Assembly: GCA_022478985.1 (NCBI GenBank)
Contig: JAKSZP010005579.1
Location: 40,244 to 104,243 of the forward strand
DNA: 64,000 nt
From: Massospora cicadina
Taxonomy: Eukaryota; Entomophthoromycota; Entomophthoromycetes; Entomophthorales; Entomophthoraceae
Direction: 5' to 3'
Shown piece by piece: positions 23,700 through 36,159 of the stretch (its first letter is position 1; each line of letters starts with the position of its first letter). The notes under the pieces are model-generated. The model was not told the DNA's origin and did not search any database. It was given only the letters and a program-made list of their open reading frames with translations. Both the position numbers and the translations under genes were made by a program.

Positions 23700-24030
23700 A
23701 GTGGCGGCCTGGACAAGAACAGGCGTTCAATGTGCTATGGACTGTCCTTTTAAAAAACCTATTATAGTTCATCCACATTTCAATATATCCTTCTTTGTTA
23801 TTCACAGATGCTAATGATGTTGCCAATGGGGCCATCCTAGCTCAGCATGATGAAAAGCAGGTCAATCGTTTAGTAGCTTATTTCAGAAAGACCCTGAGCA
23901 AGGGTGAACTAAATTATAGCATTACTGAGTGTAAGTGCCTTGATGTTTTGTTGACATTAAAGCACTTTCATCCCTACCTCTATGGCACCCATTTGACTAT
24001 TTTCACTGACAATTTCTTGCTTTGAGGGCT
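23700..24030 (+). pseudogene. pol: RNase H remnant of element H
   Basis: LFTDANDVANGAILAQHDEKQVN and TLKHFHPYLYGTHLTIFTD match the B and C RNase H. Confidence 0.85.
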
Positions 24031-25397
24031 GCAGAAGATGAAAGGCCTGGATGGCAGTTAGCAAGATGAGCCCTAAGGCTGCAGAACTACGATTTTACTA
24101 TATATCTCATTACACAGAAGTTATTCATCTGAACGTCAGTAGTCTCTCTAGGATGCCAGTACTGGCTTCTTTGACCCCCAAGGAAGTTGACTGTACAATT
24201 TAATCAGCCGGTCTGAATGATGAGATTTGGAGATTTCTGAGATCCAGATGAGCTTCAAAAATGACCTGAGACACTCAGATTAAGGAAGGTATGTTATATA
24301 AAAAGTCAATATCTAATGGATTATATCCACCCTTCTTTTCCAACCAATATTATCTTAGAAGACAAATGACCATGGGACTGGGGCAGTGAAGAAGATCCAT
24401 GACTGACTGAAAAAAATGATGCTACTTGGACCAAATGGTTGAGACCATCCAAGAAGTTCTAGAGGCTTGTATGATTTGCTGATCCCAAGATTGGACCATT
24501 CCCTGATATCAGTACTCAGTTGTGGCCCCGCCAGGTCCCTTTAATATCTTTAGCAACGATGTAGTGGGTCCTCTACCACTGGGTTGCATGGCCATAAGTA
24601 TATCCTCTTAGTCATGTATCATTTGATCAAATGGGTTAATGCGATTTTGGTCCCAACAGCCACCATAAAAGCCATGACCATATTCCTTATTTTGATCCAT
24701 TTTCATCCAGCATGGATGCCGCAAACTTTACTATTAGACAATAGGCTAAATTTCACCTCAAAGGTAGTCCAAGAACTAAATTTACTTTTTGTAACTAACC
24801 AAAAGTTTCACCACCCCTTACAACCCTCCAACCAATGGGGCAGTGGATCAGGCTAACAAAATCCTAATCTCTATCCTGCGGAAGATGGCCGCCTCTGGCC
24901 CTACTTGCTAGAACCATTAATTATCCAGCTTTGCTTTCTTACCAAATAAGCTACCATTGGATCAATAGGATGTCCCCCTTTGAAGCTTTATATGGGCGTG
25001 CTCCTCGTTTACCAAGTAGCATTCAGCTCCTGCTCAATAACTCATTACCTGAGAACTTTGATATAACTATGTGGTTCTTACCCAATGAAATTGTCTGGCT
25101 TCAAACCCCTACCCACTCAAGGCATTGTCACCACCACTGAAAGGGAGATATTCCAAATAAATGTCAGCTGACCCTCCTTATCAATTTTTCAATTAGGTGA
25201 CTCCATTCTCTTTTATCATAATTGACCCAGAGGTTGACAGAACAAGATTAACATTCTCTGGGCTGGACCTTATAAAGGTCATCCATAAGGTGATCAGAGT
25301 ACTCCATTGCTGATGTCCATCAAAGACAGGGGTGAATTGAGTGCATGGATGATTCCTTTGGCCTTATATCCCCATCTAACAGGATTTTGAGGGGCGT
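24031..25397 (+). pseudogene. pol: Integrase remnant of element H
   Basis: HKYILLVMYHLIKWVNAI, LLLDNRLNF (24584-24856) and MSPFEALYGRAPRLPSSIQ (24931-25140) follow the family C integrase. The polypurine block before the LTR is weak (AGGATTTTGAGGGGCG). Confidence 0.82.
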
Positions 25398-25869
25398 TGT
25401 TGGAATTTGAGACAATGAGAGATTCAAAGCCTCTAATCTCAATTTGAGTCTCAATAAGTTAACGCTCAAGCAAGCGCAAATGAAACCTATAATTGAAGGC
25501 ACTGATGAGAATTTTGATCAAGAAGCATCACATGTAACAGAATAATGGAGATGCCTTCAGGAATTTTTATCCCCACTTCTCAAGCCTTAAGAGGCTCAAC
25601 CCCCACCATTGCAGTCATGAGGATAATGCAGAACAATGAGGGCGCTGACCAAGTTGTCAATCCAGAAGGCTGTGAAAGGTCCTGATCATACAGGGCCATG
25701 AAGGTCCCCTTAGCACCACACCACCTTACATCCTATAAATAGACGCTTTTTTAACTCATTTAAGTAGTCTATTTTCTCCCCATCTTTTTGTTTTTTGACC
25801 TCTTATCTAGTTTACAACTTTGAGTCCATTTAAACTTTAGCTACAGTCAAAAGAACTGTTACGCCAAGA
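25398..25869 (+). repeat. 3' LTR of element H
   Basis: Starts TGTTGGAATTTGAGAC, has a TATA-like CCTATAAATAG near 25733 and ends near AACTGTTACGCCAAGA, matching the family C LTR end. About 472 bp; the exact end is uncertain. Confidence 0.7.
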
Positions 25870-28800
25870 GTCAGACTTCCTTAAGTATTAAGCACAATAT
25901 CTAATAATTTTTTATTTTGTTAAAACTTGTGGGCGCAATCACCACAGATTCTGAAAATTACGCTGTAAGTTCCAATCTAGTAGCTTAACAAATGCTTTAA
26001 TTAGTGACTAATCTTATAAGTATCTTTTGGAAATTGATGCTAATGAAAATCAAATGATGGCATTTGATTACCACAGGAGACCTACATACTTTAATCTCTT
26101 ATTAATAAACTTCCTTAATTTGCTACTATATTTTCAAGTATTTTTGTCATCAATTATTTAGTAAGAAGTTGCCTAAAGTAATCATTAGCAAGGAAGTCTT
26201 ATCCTTAACTGAATAAGTCTTTGGCTCAGATTGTGCTTCCTGCCACCAAACGGCAAAGCATTGTTAGGTATAAAAAACCCTACTTACCTGTACAGTCGCC
26301 ACTTTCCACCAAGCTTCAATGTGATTAGGCATTTCTGAGACTCCCTGCCCCAGGTTGAGGTAGAGGAAACATGAGGCTCTGGACTCCAAAACTTATACTG
26401 CTGAAGAGACCAATGAAAGCAACAGTATAGAATTTTCTATCTTTTTGCAGATTGTAAAACCCCATGCACCCAAAAGTGAGCATCTCCTTTGAGTGCATCA
26501 GAGGAGAGACACACTTCAATAAGCATTAGTGGGAGCAGGGGTTTGGGAATTCTCAGTAGAAAAACGCACCTGAAGAATGGCTAAGGCATCCAACACTTAA
26601 TCCACTATCCTGGTGTAGGAGACTGGATGAACCCCATCACTGTGAAACTCACAACGAAAGAAGTACTGAATGCTGTAACCTTGGAACTGTTCTTCATGCC
26701 ATCAGAACCTTCTTGAAGGACTGGATAAGTGTTAATAAAGACCACCAGGAGAATAGGTCAAATAAGTGAGTGTATGTTCATGTTAATCGTGTAAGAAATC
26801 ACCTCACCAGCTCCAGAGATGAGGAAGAGAGCGCTTAAGTGAGTTGCTGGTTCATTGTTTTATAGAAGCTTATTAAAAGAAGACTGGGTTTCTAGTCCAG
26901 GTGTATTAGAAATAGTATTGAGCCCATAACGCCAGGGGCACAACTGTCTTAATGACTCTATATAGTATATTCTAAGGTCCATGTGAGAAAAATACAATTT
27001 CAAGAACATACCAAGGACCCCATAACAAACCAAATTTATGAAATGGGGCAATCACAGGTCTTAAGGGCAACCTCAGGTTGGATGAGGCATGAAGAATGAC
27101 AACTTTTCCAAATTTTTATGGTTTTTGGCCTTTGAGTACAGGATCATTGTAATTTGGGATATCATTTGGGCCACAAATAATTGTTGAGCTTGACTGAATG
27201 AGTGAATCTATAGATAAAACCCAAATAATTCTTAATTAAAATTAAACTGGCTTAATTTGTGTTTTCATGGGGGCTCTGAAGTCATTTTACAGTTGCCAAC
27301 TTAGTTCAAAATGTGGTGAAGAGTCAGCAACAAAGGCAGTACAATAGATCAGTTTCCTATGAGGTCTGGGGCAGAGGCTGCTTGATGGAGATGCTCTAGA
27401 CAGACTGGTTTGGGACTCAAGCAAATTAAGCACCCAGTTTCTTACTGGCAATAGGTGCGCCAGAGTCAATATAATGGGAGGAAACCCAAAGCCAGATTGT
27501 GCCAAATTTAGTAGCATATTGGTGGGGCACATTCAACTCAATGGGATGTGAAGTGTGCATGATGGATCAAGGGTAAGAGTCAGGGAAAAGATTCCTGATT
27601 ATTTGCCCATGTTGCAATTATTCACTAATTTATGGATTGGAGCGCTCACTTAATGATCATTTGTATCTCACACAAGCTGTGGTGTGCTTTGCCAAAACAA
27701 TTTCTAAAAATTTGTATTAGTTTAATAGTTGGAGTCCACGCACAGTAAACTGAGAAGCAACAAGTTTATTTCAAGGAAGTTTAGATAAAATAATGAAATG
27801 GCAACAAACCTAAAGAGAGTTGTTGCCTTTATAAGAGGGGGAGAATTGGAGAAGAGCCTAAAGCACTGACCTAGACCTGGGGCCTATAAGGCATATTCCA
27901 AGTGGTTGAGCTGAAAAGTGTATCATAGTTTTAAGGAAATTTTCAAAGTAATGTAGAGAACTTTAAAGATAATGTTCTCTATATCAATAGAACTTGAAAG
28001 ACTTCATATTGGTAAGGTTAATTTTTCATGAATTTGTTCTGATTAAAGCAGTGAAGCCAGATTCTCATGGATTTATATTTTAACTGGGTGATTAATCAGA
28101 ATGGCCTTGAGCTGTATTGATTGATCTGTGGTGTTGATACACAATCTGTTTTCTAGTAAAGATCTAATATGGCTGTTAGACTTGTTTGGTTTTTATATGG
28201 TGTTTGGGGAAAATTTTGGCATTTTTAGCATACTTTGAGTAACTGGGCTATAATTGAGATGAGCCCTAAGGCACCGTTGATGGCCCCTAGACTGGACCAC
28301 CTCCATGCAACCCTCCTCTATCATCTCTAACAGTGAATAGGAGGAACTAGGGGTAGGGATAGAGGTTCCTCAATGGATAAGGTTTTAACCCATTGCTCAT
28401 CTACCACATGAGCAAGTCACTCATCTGAGCTAGGAGATAACTGGGATCCTGGGGTCCCTCTTGCACCTGAAGTGGTGCTTATCATAGTCCAGGAAGAGGG
28501 GCTGGGCATAGGACTTACAGATTATTTAAATGATGGGATGATTATTACAATGCTCCCATATTGGAATTAAATCACCATGTAACCCTTTGAAATAAAGTTA
28601 CCATTTTCTCAGATATATATAACTAGCATTCAGATACCCATGCTTTGCTATGATGTTTATAATTTACCAATTTTTATAATTGACTATTATAATTTTTATA
28701 TAATATACAACTACCTAAATGCCTACCCAAAACCTATGATCATATTAGATAAGCCAAAGAAGAACAGTTGTGCGCTTCTGTAAATACAAGCTAAGATGGG

Positions 28801-29428
28801 GTACTAAAAGCCATAATAGAATTTAAAACCTGTACTGGCTAGGATTAACATAGTTCTTCCATCCCCTCCTTTTCATTACTAAATAAAGTGAAAGCATTAG
28901 AAAGAAACAATTATTGTGTTTAACTATGCATAGTGGTTTTTTCCAACAAAACTTTCTTAATAAAAATCAAATCAATTAGAGATCTATAATTTGCTTAGCA
29001 AACTATTAAACCTATTGAATCAATCATATAAAAAACTAAACTGCTAGCCAATACATTAAATAAAAATGCTCACCACCTGGAAGTAGAACAGATACTTGAG
29101 ATATAGTTTTATAAAGTTTCTTAGTGGGTGCTTACAAACTAAGAACTTTTATATTATCTTATACTCCTAGTTTATTTTCTCTAGAATATATGATGAAGAT
29201 TAGCTTCAAATATATGTATATTCACATTTTTTGATTTTTTGGATAAAAATTGAATCTTAAAAACCTCTCATTCTGAAAACCTAGCACCCAAGAGATATAT
29301 ACATACAAAATTTTGTGTATGTAGATAACTAGTTTTATAGATACTATTTTTTATTATAATTTTCTAAAATCTATAGAGCCTTATAATAGACATTTAATAA
29401 CCTAATAACCCTGATTATTTATAAATAT
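25870..29428. other. AT-rich noncoding stretch
   Basis: No retroelement gene or LTR recognised. Short frames (26325-26519, 26860-27051, 27287-27532, minus strand) have no family features and are probably chance. A copy of the CCCATGCTTTGCTATG head motif lies at 28633-28655, and an AT-rich block at 29220-29340 recurs at 31550-31700 and, inverted, near 34400. Confidence 0.5.
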
Positions 29429-29442
29429 ATATATAATTTTAA

Positions 29443-31366
29443 GTTCTCTCTCTGCTTGGTTTAACTTTCTGAGCAAATTAATTTTGGTAAAATAAAAGCA
29501 AACACTTAATCACACACTGAAGTCTTGCTCTGATGTTGTCAGATCCCCTGCCAACTGTCCCAGCATGGGGCAGCGGCAAAACTCCCCCCTCCATTTTCCA
29601 TCTGACAGGAAAACGCGCTCAGACTGGCTCGCCCAGTCATTCTAAACCCTTGGAACAATTTGTTCCTCCCAAGGATCTCAATGCCCATCTCACCCAAACC
29701 CAAGCGGTGCCCTGCTGCCCCCTGGTGCTCCCCCAGAGCAACATGCATTTCAGCCTTAGGGTTGAATATGGGAAATTTTTCCCCTATGATGACCAAGCCA
29801 CTATCAAAATGGCTCAGGCGGTGATGACACCAGCCTGTTTATAGACTTCTGCCTCTATAAGGGGTACTTTGATCTCAGCTTCCTCTGTGAAGCTGATGCA
29901 GCCACTGCGGCAACAGTGCCATTAATTTTTAACAATATTCCCCTCCTAACAACTCAGACCCAGCTCCCAACAGACACCACCTTGGTGGTCCAGTTCGCTG
30001 GTTTGCCCACCCACCTCCCCCTCAAAGTGCTCCACCAGGAGCTGATGGAAGGTTTAGCAGCCTATGGCGCCAACCCCATCTTACAATTTTGGTCCCAAAT
30101 GGGGCCACACGCCTTGCTGGGCCTCAGGCATATGCCATGATCAGCCCTTAATTTACAAAAATTTCTTTAGCAATTCCCCCTCCTGCCACCATCCCATCTG
30201 CCCCCAACCATCCATTCTAGGCCCGCGTTGAGGGCGGATGGACAATTTTTCCATTCTGTTTCAAGTTAGACCACTCAAAACATAAATGCCCATACTCAGA
30301 AACTTCCGCCAATGCTGAAAGTTTGCCTGACGCCCACCAATCCGCTGCCCACCCCACGCCAACTCCAACATGAGGTATGATCCTACCTTCCTCTCCTCCA
30401 ATTCCTGATGCAGCAGCTGCACCTACAGCCACCAATCAGCACCCACCTTGCCCCAATGCCACAAATAATTCATCCAACCAAACATTGGATTGGAACCCAG
30501 TTTGATCCCATACATCCACAAATGAATCAAACAAACCTCAACCATATGCTGATTCCCCAATCCAGTTCAACAAAATCCATGGGAATTATTGGATGAAATC
30601 AATGAATCAGGTAACATCATTGAAGAACTGACGCTGCAACTTGAGCGGCTCTGTAATGCAGAATGGGACGCAAAATTCCCACCTCAGAAATATGTCTCAC
30701 AACCTAACACCAAACCATTCTACAGCGACCACCAGCTTGCAGTAGAAGCAGCCACCACACCAGATTGCCATCCGCTTTGCAAAGCTGCCGCCAAATCTGT
30801 GGCTGCACTTGCAGGAGGAATTCCACCTCCCATCATCCCCATAAATCTTACTGCACAAAGTAAGATCAACATGAAAACGTTACACAAAAACGTCACTGAA
30901 GCCATCCAGAATGTGGTAACAGTAGCATGGAATCCAAAAGCAAAAATAACTTGAACCAACATTGCCACATTCATTAAATTCCCAGACGCCCACCTCAAAG
31001 CTGAAGATGCTTTTGGCAAATACGTTGTTGGTATAATGATGGCTGGCAACTATTCAGAAGTTCCAGTCATCAAGGATATCAAACCCCATGCCGCCAATGC
31101 CCCCACACCCTTAATATCTTCCTTAATATGCACCCTACTCTGGAATGAGATGGATGCGGCCAAAGATGAGCCCCCTGATCCCCCCTCCCCATCCACCATG
31201 GAGGGATAGCAGTATTCGCTGCTCACCTGGTTGGATATTTTGTTAGGTACAATTCAATTGATCCATCCATTTTGGGCGTTTCATTTGAATCATTATTTTT
31301 ATTATGATTTTAGTTTTAGTTTGGTAATGTCTGTCCCCTGGTTGGCTTACCTCAGTTAAATAAAAG
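29443..31366 (+). mobile_element. TSD-flanked retroposon with an ORF1-like remnant and no reverse transcriptase
   Basis: A GC-richer island of 1924 bp bounded by a perfect 14-bp direct repeat (ATATATAATTTTAA at 29429-29442 and 31367-31380). It ends with a TTGGTAATGTC...AAATAAAAG tail (31320-31366) very like the tail of the SINE at 45246-45538. Broken coding frames (29533-31209) look like a LINE ORF1-type RNA-binding protein; no RT or endonuclease frame is present. It looks like a complete insertion of a non-autonomous, LINE-mobilised element. Confidence 0.7.
29533..31209 (+). pseudogene. ORF1-like (RNA-binding plus degraded CCHC) coding remnant
   Basis: Frames at 29533-29844, 29850-30140 and 30589-31209, linked by frameshifts. 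The middle frame reads SLFIDFCLYKGYFDLSF, then LVVQFAGLPTHLPLKVLHQE, the layout of DUF4283-type nucleic-acid-binding domains, whose members often precede a zinc knuckle. Such a knuckle follows: Cys 30257, His 30272, Cys 30287 with C-x4-H-x4-C spacing, the first Cys being Phe. The last frame (MDEINESGNIIEELTLQ...) is Pro/Ala-rich and unrecognised. A decayed host gene or another Gag is possible. Confidence 0.5.
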
Positions 31367-31380
31367 ATATATAATTTTAA

Positions 31381-32036
31381 CAGTGTATTCCCTTGTAGGT
31401 TGAGACCACCAAATGCTAAAAAAAGATATATAACTTTAGAATAAGTTTATTGTTAGGTGTCTGCAAAATAAAAATTTATAGCCATACAAGCTTTAAAATC
31501 TTTAGGTAGTTTAGGAATATGATGATAAAAAATTAGCTTTTATATATATGGGTTCACAATTTTTTACAATTTTTGTGGTTACAGATCGACTTCAAAAACT
31601 TTTAACTACCTGAGAACCTAACACCAAAGAGGCATATGAATATTAAAGTTTGCATATGTATGTAATTTTATTAAGAAAAAACTAATATGATATTGAGATA
31701 TAAGTATAAATTCTTTTGTATTTGCAGTTAAATTTTGAGTTTAAAATTTTTTTGCCTACTTAATAATCCTACACTCATGCTGCATATAAATATTAAATTT
31801 CATGAGATTAGGGCTTTTTGTTTTTAAAAGAATTTTTAAATACAATTTTCTAATTTAAAATAATCATAAATAGAATATTATCAAGGTAAAAAAAACTAAT
31901 TTTCTATATTATAAAAATCTTAAAATTAAATGCATTTTAATAGAACTACAAATCTGAATAGAACCTCCATGCAAGATTAAATTTCTAGCTTTTTTGGTTT
32001 AAGAGATATCTTTCTTGTATAAAATAGATACTTATG
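31381..32036. repeat. AT-rich unclassified repeat block
   Basis: Contains a tail-like block (TAGGTTGAGACCACCAAATG, 31397-31416, then AAAAAAAG) that recurs near 33510 and 34572, and the GAGAACCTAACACCAAAGAG block near 31612 that occurs at 29275 and inverted near 34415. No coding. Confidence 0.5.
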
Positions 32037-32051
32037 ATATACAGGCATCCA

Positions 32052-32362
32052 GGGGGTGCTAGCATAGTGGGAATGGCATCCTACTATTGCCCCTCATAAC
32101 GCAGGTTCAAATCTGGTTGTGGCAGAAATTTGTATTTATGTGCTAAGAGGATAGAGAGGCATGTGGAGTCATGCACCATGCCTTGATCTGACCAAGCATA
32201 TTAGCAAAGTAAGATCATGTAATTCCAGTCTATCAAAACATGCGCAGAAAGGTTTTACCCTCAGCAATTTGTTTTTATCCTCTATTTCTATATTCTCACT
32301 CCCTACTCCTATCTCTGATTGGTGCATTATATTTGTCTCAGGGTTTACCCACTTCAAATAAA
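32052..32362 (+). mobile_element. tRNA-derived SINE copy 1
   Basis: Pol III box A-like CTAGCATAGTGG (32059-32070) and box B GGTTCAAATCT (32104-32114), 45 nt apart, then a body and a tail ending CCCACTTCAAATAAAA. Flanks ATATACAGGCATCCA (32037-32051) and ATATACTGCCGTCCA (32363-32377) form a 15-bp duplication with three mismatches. Confidence 0.75.
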
Positions 32363-33330
32363 ATATACTGCCGTCCAAACACCCATGCTTTGCTATAGTA
32401 ATTATAGCTTACCAGATATTTGAATTGGATATTTTAGATTTTATACTATAAAGTAGCAATCAGATACCCATGCTTTGCTATGGTATTTATAGGTACAAGA
32501 TGATATAAATCATTACTTTAGCTTTTATATTATAGATAATCACTAACCACTCAGCCAAACCATTGATTAAATAATCTGACTAAATCCACCAATCACTCAG
32601 CCAAAATCAATTGCCCTATCAAATTATAAAAAAAAACTACTGACCACTAAGTCATAATTAAAACCAACTGAAACTTTTAAATCAATAAATTAATAGTGGT
32701 GTTACCTAGCAGTGCTCAAGTTTGATAAAGAAATGATTTAAATTAATTAGATAAGATTTTATATCATGTTGATAACCCACTTTACCCAGCATTCTTTGTG
32801 AGTATAATTTAACAGATAACATTATTTATATTAGTTCATATGTTCTAATAAATAAAAATTGATGAGTTAAGGAGTAATCAAGCCTATTGAATCAGCCAAA
32901 ATTAATAACCATTTACCTAAAACCAATTATACTAATTTAACCTAAACCTACCAACCGCTTGGCAAAACCATTTAAACTATTGAATCAACCAATCCTTACT
33001 ATTTACTAAAATGATTAACTTATTAATTAGCCAAATGACCATTAACCTCTTGCAAACCTATCTAAACTATTGAATTAACCAAAGATTAAGCTTCACAGCT
33101 ATAATAATATACCAATTACCATCAAAAACATATAAAATGTTCACTTCTTACATTTAAGATTTTTTTATTTTACTCTTAAGATTAAAACCTGGCTTCAAGG
33201 TGCACATGGATCCCCTCCCATCCACCTATATCTTAATTTTTCCAAAACTCTGTATGCCATAGTTTGGTTGGGCATTGTGCATATGAACACACACAAACAC
33301 TTTCTTTTAATATATTTAGACTAGCACCAT
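32363..33330 (+). repeat. Composite repeat copy 1: head, 50-bp minisatellite, tail
   Basis: Head motif CCCATGCTTTGCTATRG at 32382-32400 and 32468-32485; then degenerate copies of an AACCACCAACCACTYRGCCA unit (about 32530-33090); then a tail with CAGCTATAATAATATACCA (33096-33114), CACTTCTTACAT, GGTGCACATGGAYCCCCTCC and ACACACAAACAC. The next head motif begins at once (33327). The same order is found at 44850-46104. Confidence 0.65.
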
Positions 33331-34765
33331 TACCCATACTTCACTATGGTGTCTATAGAATTTCAGATGATTCAAATTGAGTAATTTATATTTTGTATCT
33401 ATAATATATACAAAGGACACTTTATTAATCAAGGCTTTTTTTAAACCATAAAAAAGCTAGGTATTTGAAATTTAGTATGGATGTTCTGTTAGATAGGTGT
33501 ATCCCCTCTTTAGGTTGGGACCACTTAGTGCTAAAAAAAGTATGGAGATTCTGTTCATATTTTGTAGTTTTGCTAAGAAACTTTTTATTTTCTGTTTCTT
33601 TTTATGTATGTATAATATGTGAAAAAGCAGTTTAAAATTTACCTTAATAAATTGAGTATTATAAATGATTCAGACTCATATAATTTTAATTAGTATATTA
33701 AAAAACCCACAAATTTACATTTATAAAATTGGTATATATATGCAGCTTGGGTGTTGTAATATCAAGTATGTAAGGGTTTTTTAAAGAAAAACAAATATAG
33801 CAATTTAAATTGCAAAATGATATCTATAATATATTTTAAAATATATTCTTAAACAAGGTTTCTCCTAAACTATAAAGGGTAGGAATTTTTAATTTGACAT
33901 GGTGGTTCTTTGCTAAATTTGTAGTTCATCTAATAAATTATTCATTTCTAGGATTTTTAATATTTGAAAAACAATTTATTTTGCTTTACAAATTCCTATT
34001 GTAAACAAATCAAATTTAAAAATATAATACAAAATTAGTTTACAAAACCAACAAACCTAGTGTTTATGCAATTTATATGTATATGCAGCTTAATTTTAGG
34101 ATTTTGAAGTAGATAAGAGATTTTATAATTTATTTAAAGTGCAAAAAATATAAAAACTATATAATTTTATTTATAGAAGATAATTTTCATCATATATCCT
34201 AAACCACATAAGCTTGGATTAATATTTGGAATGGAGAAACTTTTTAGTTCATTGATACCTACTAATAAAATATTTATAGCCTATATACTTTTTATATTTA
34301 ACATCTGGGTATACTAACTAAAGCATGTCTATTATAAGATATTTAAAAATTGAAAACTATATCAAAAATATTATTTCTCTCAAACTAAAAGCCTATTACA
34401 TATAATTTGGTATGTATATGCCTCTTGAGTGTAAAGTTCTCAAATGGGTAAGGTTTTTACAATTTTATTTTATAACCAAGTATATATTTATAAAACTTTA
34501 AATCAATATATAAAAGCCATTTTTCTTATCTTCTAAATCACATAAAGTAGAAAATAGAAGATTTAATATGGCTTGGGACCATCTAGTACTAAAAAAGAAG
34601 ATTTATAAAGCAGTTATAGTTTATAAGCACCTACTAAAAAGCACATATTAAATAGATGAAGCATTTAATCTATAATCAGGTAGTGAGAATTTTTATTGAT
34701 AGTTTTTCAACTTGCAGTTTAGTTTTATTTAATTTATTTAATGGATTTTATAGGTTTGCTATGCA
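33331..34765. repeat. AT-rich block of degenerate long repeats
   Basis: Several diverged copies, roughly 300-350 bp apart, of a TATGTATATGCAGCTT... block (33735, 34078, 34410), plus TAGGTTGGGACCACTTAGTG at 33510 and a related form at 34572. No coding potential. Confidence 0.5.
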
Positions 34766-34948
34766 AGGGGGATAGCTTAACAGGGTAAATCCTGATACCA
34801 ATCCTGTAGCAGGTTTGGTTCAAGCTGGTCCAAAACTTATGCTAGCTATAACAAATAATCATTTATCTCCTCTTTTATATTATTACCATTTTATTTTAAA
34901 AAAGATCGAATTGAGATATTATGATAAAAAAGATAGGGTGATTGCCTA
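34766..34948 (+). repeat. SINE-like tandem array, left part
   Basis: First unit starts GGGGGATAGCTTAACAGGG with box A TAGCTTAACAGG (34773-34784) and box B GGTTCAAGCT (34817-34826). A second head begins at 34931 (AGATAGGGTGATTGCCTA) and is cut by an antisense LTR at 34948. The array continues at 42786. Confidence 0.7.
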
Positions 34949-34985
34949 TGTAAGGAGAATGTCTGTAACTCTCCTAATCCCAGAG

Positions 34986-36142
34986 TGTCAGGAAAACAGC
35001 ATGTAAGAATTAGACTGGCCTGCCAGCCTAGGTGCCAGAGCACTCAAATGGCAAACCAGAATGCTAAAGGCACTGCTGCTGGTATGATGGATATGGAACT
35101 GAAAAGGATTTTCCCCAAAAACTGCCAGTGAGCCAGAATCTCATACAGGCACATAATAAAATACCAGATGAGTACAGCTGTTAAACCTGAGGGGAGTGTG
35201 AGGGTTAGCAGAAAAGGCAGTTTATTTTTCAACATAAAAACTAATTTTTGGGAAAGGTTTTTTTTAAGGGAATCTTAAGAAAATAAAATTGACCAACAAT
35301 TTTCTCAGTGCAATGTGACTGATTAAATAGTGGTTAATTGGAGAGGAAACAAGCCAGGATCAGGTCCCTAGAATTTGATCTAACCAGCAAATTATTTGGG
35401 AATGGGAGCAGATAAGTTCACTGGGAACTGACATCAAAGAATTTGGCAGCAGGCCAAGTTGCTGTCAGTTCAACCTCAAATGCCTGAACTGAGACTCAAC
35501 TGCATTTCCAGCAGTTGGTGTGACGGCGTTTGGCCTGATTAGTGACAGGAATCCCCCAAGGCCACCCCACATAGGGGCAGTCCCATTTTGTTGGGAACAG
35601 GTTCAGGATGCCCAAACCACCCATGCCCGGTCGCTGGGCCATTTGTTTGGTTAAAAATGTTGCATTGGTTGCAACGCCCAATTGGCTGAGAGGGAGCTTC
35701 AAACTATCACCAATGGTGTTTGATGCTGCTACCTGCACATCAGGGATCATATCTGACAATTTTAGAAGGGGTTATTTTAATAGTTGAGGTATTGACTGAA
35801 TTGAAATCATTGGCAATTCCAGATGATGAGTCAATCTTCATTCCTTTTTGATTATGTGGATCCCAATCATTGGGCTCATTTCCACTTAATTTTGGACTGA
35901 TTGACTTCATTTTGGAAATTTTGGTGCAAATTTCCCCAATCAGGTGTACAAGTTTGGGAGAGGAGAATGTGGGCACCAGGGGAGGGATCCAAAGAGGGAG
36001 GGCTGTTACCCAGCGTTCATATACCATGTGGGTGAGATTGACCTGGGTGATGAGAGGTACCGCCACCCTCTTCAGAGCCTTTTTGTTTGGAAACAGGAAG
36101 AGGGCCCAGTCAACACACAGGGGACGTTCCCCTGGACTTACG
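34986..36142 (-). repeat. 3' LTR of element F
   Basis: 1157 bp; minus-strand start CGTAAGTCC (TG changed to CG), end CCTGACA. Same length as its partner and few differences. Confidence 0.92.
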
Positions 36143-36146
36143 TTTA

Positions 36147-36159
36147 CCCCCCTTCCCTT
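36147..36159 (-). other. Polypurine tract of element F
   Basis: Minus strand AAGGGAAGGGGGG, just before the 3' LTR. Confidence 0.7.

Larger units (their letters stand above)
22996..25869 (+). mobile_element. Element H: 5'-truncated family C element
   Basis: Only the pol end and 3' LTR remain, on the plus strand: decayed RT (23020-23640), RNase H (23795-24025), integrase (24400-25330) and LTR (25398-25869). It is more diverged from B and C than they are from each other. The missing 5' half is not recognised elsewhere in the window. Confidence 0.82.

Noticed and set aside
26325..27532. Three short minus-strand frames as genes
   Set aside because: 60-80 codons each, no conserved features, and no neighbouring exon-like sequence.
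27719..28000. Possible antisense LTR (CCTTTATAAGAGGGGG near 27827)
   Set aside because: A TATA-like box and boundary-like bases are suggestive, but no second copy or TG...CA pair was found.
28300..28450. Additional SINE head
   Set aside because: CTCAATGGATAAGG and AGCAAGTCACTC resemble internal promoter boxes only weakly, and no tail or duplication was found.
32052..32130. Functional tRNA gene
   Set aside because: Box A and B are present but cloverleaf stems do not close well, and the unit continues into a SINE body and tail with duplications.
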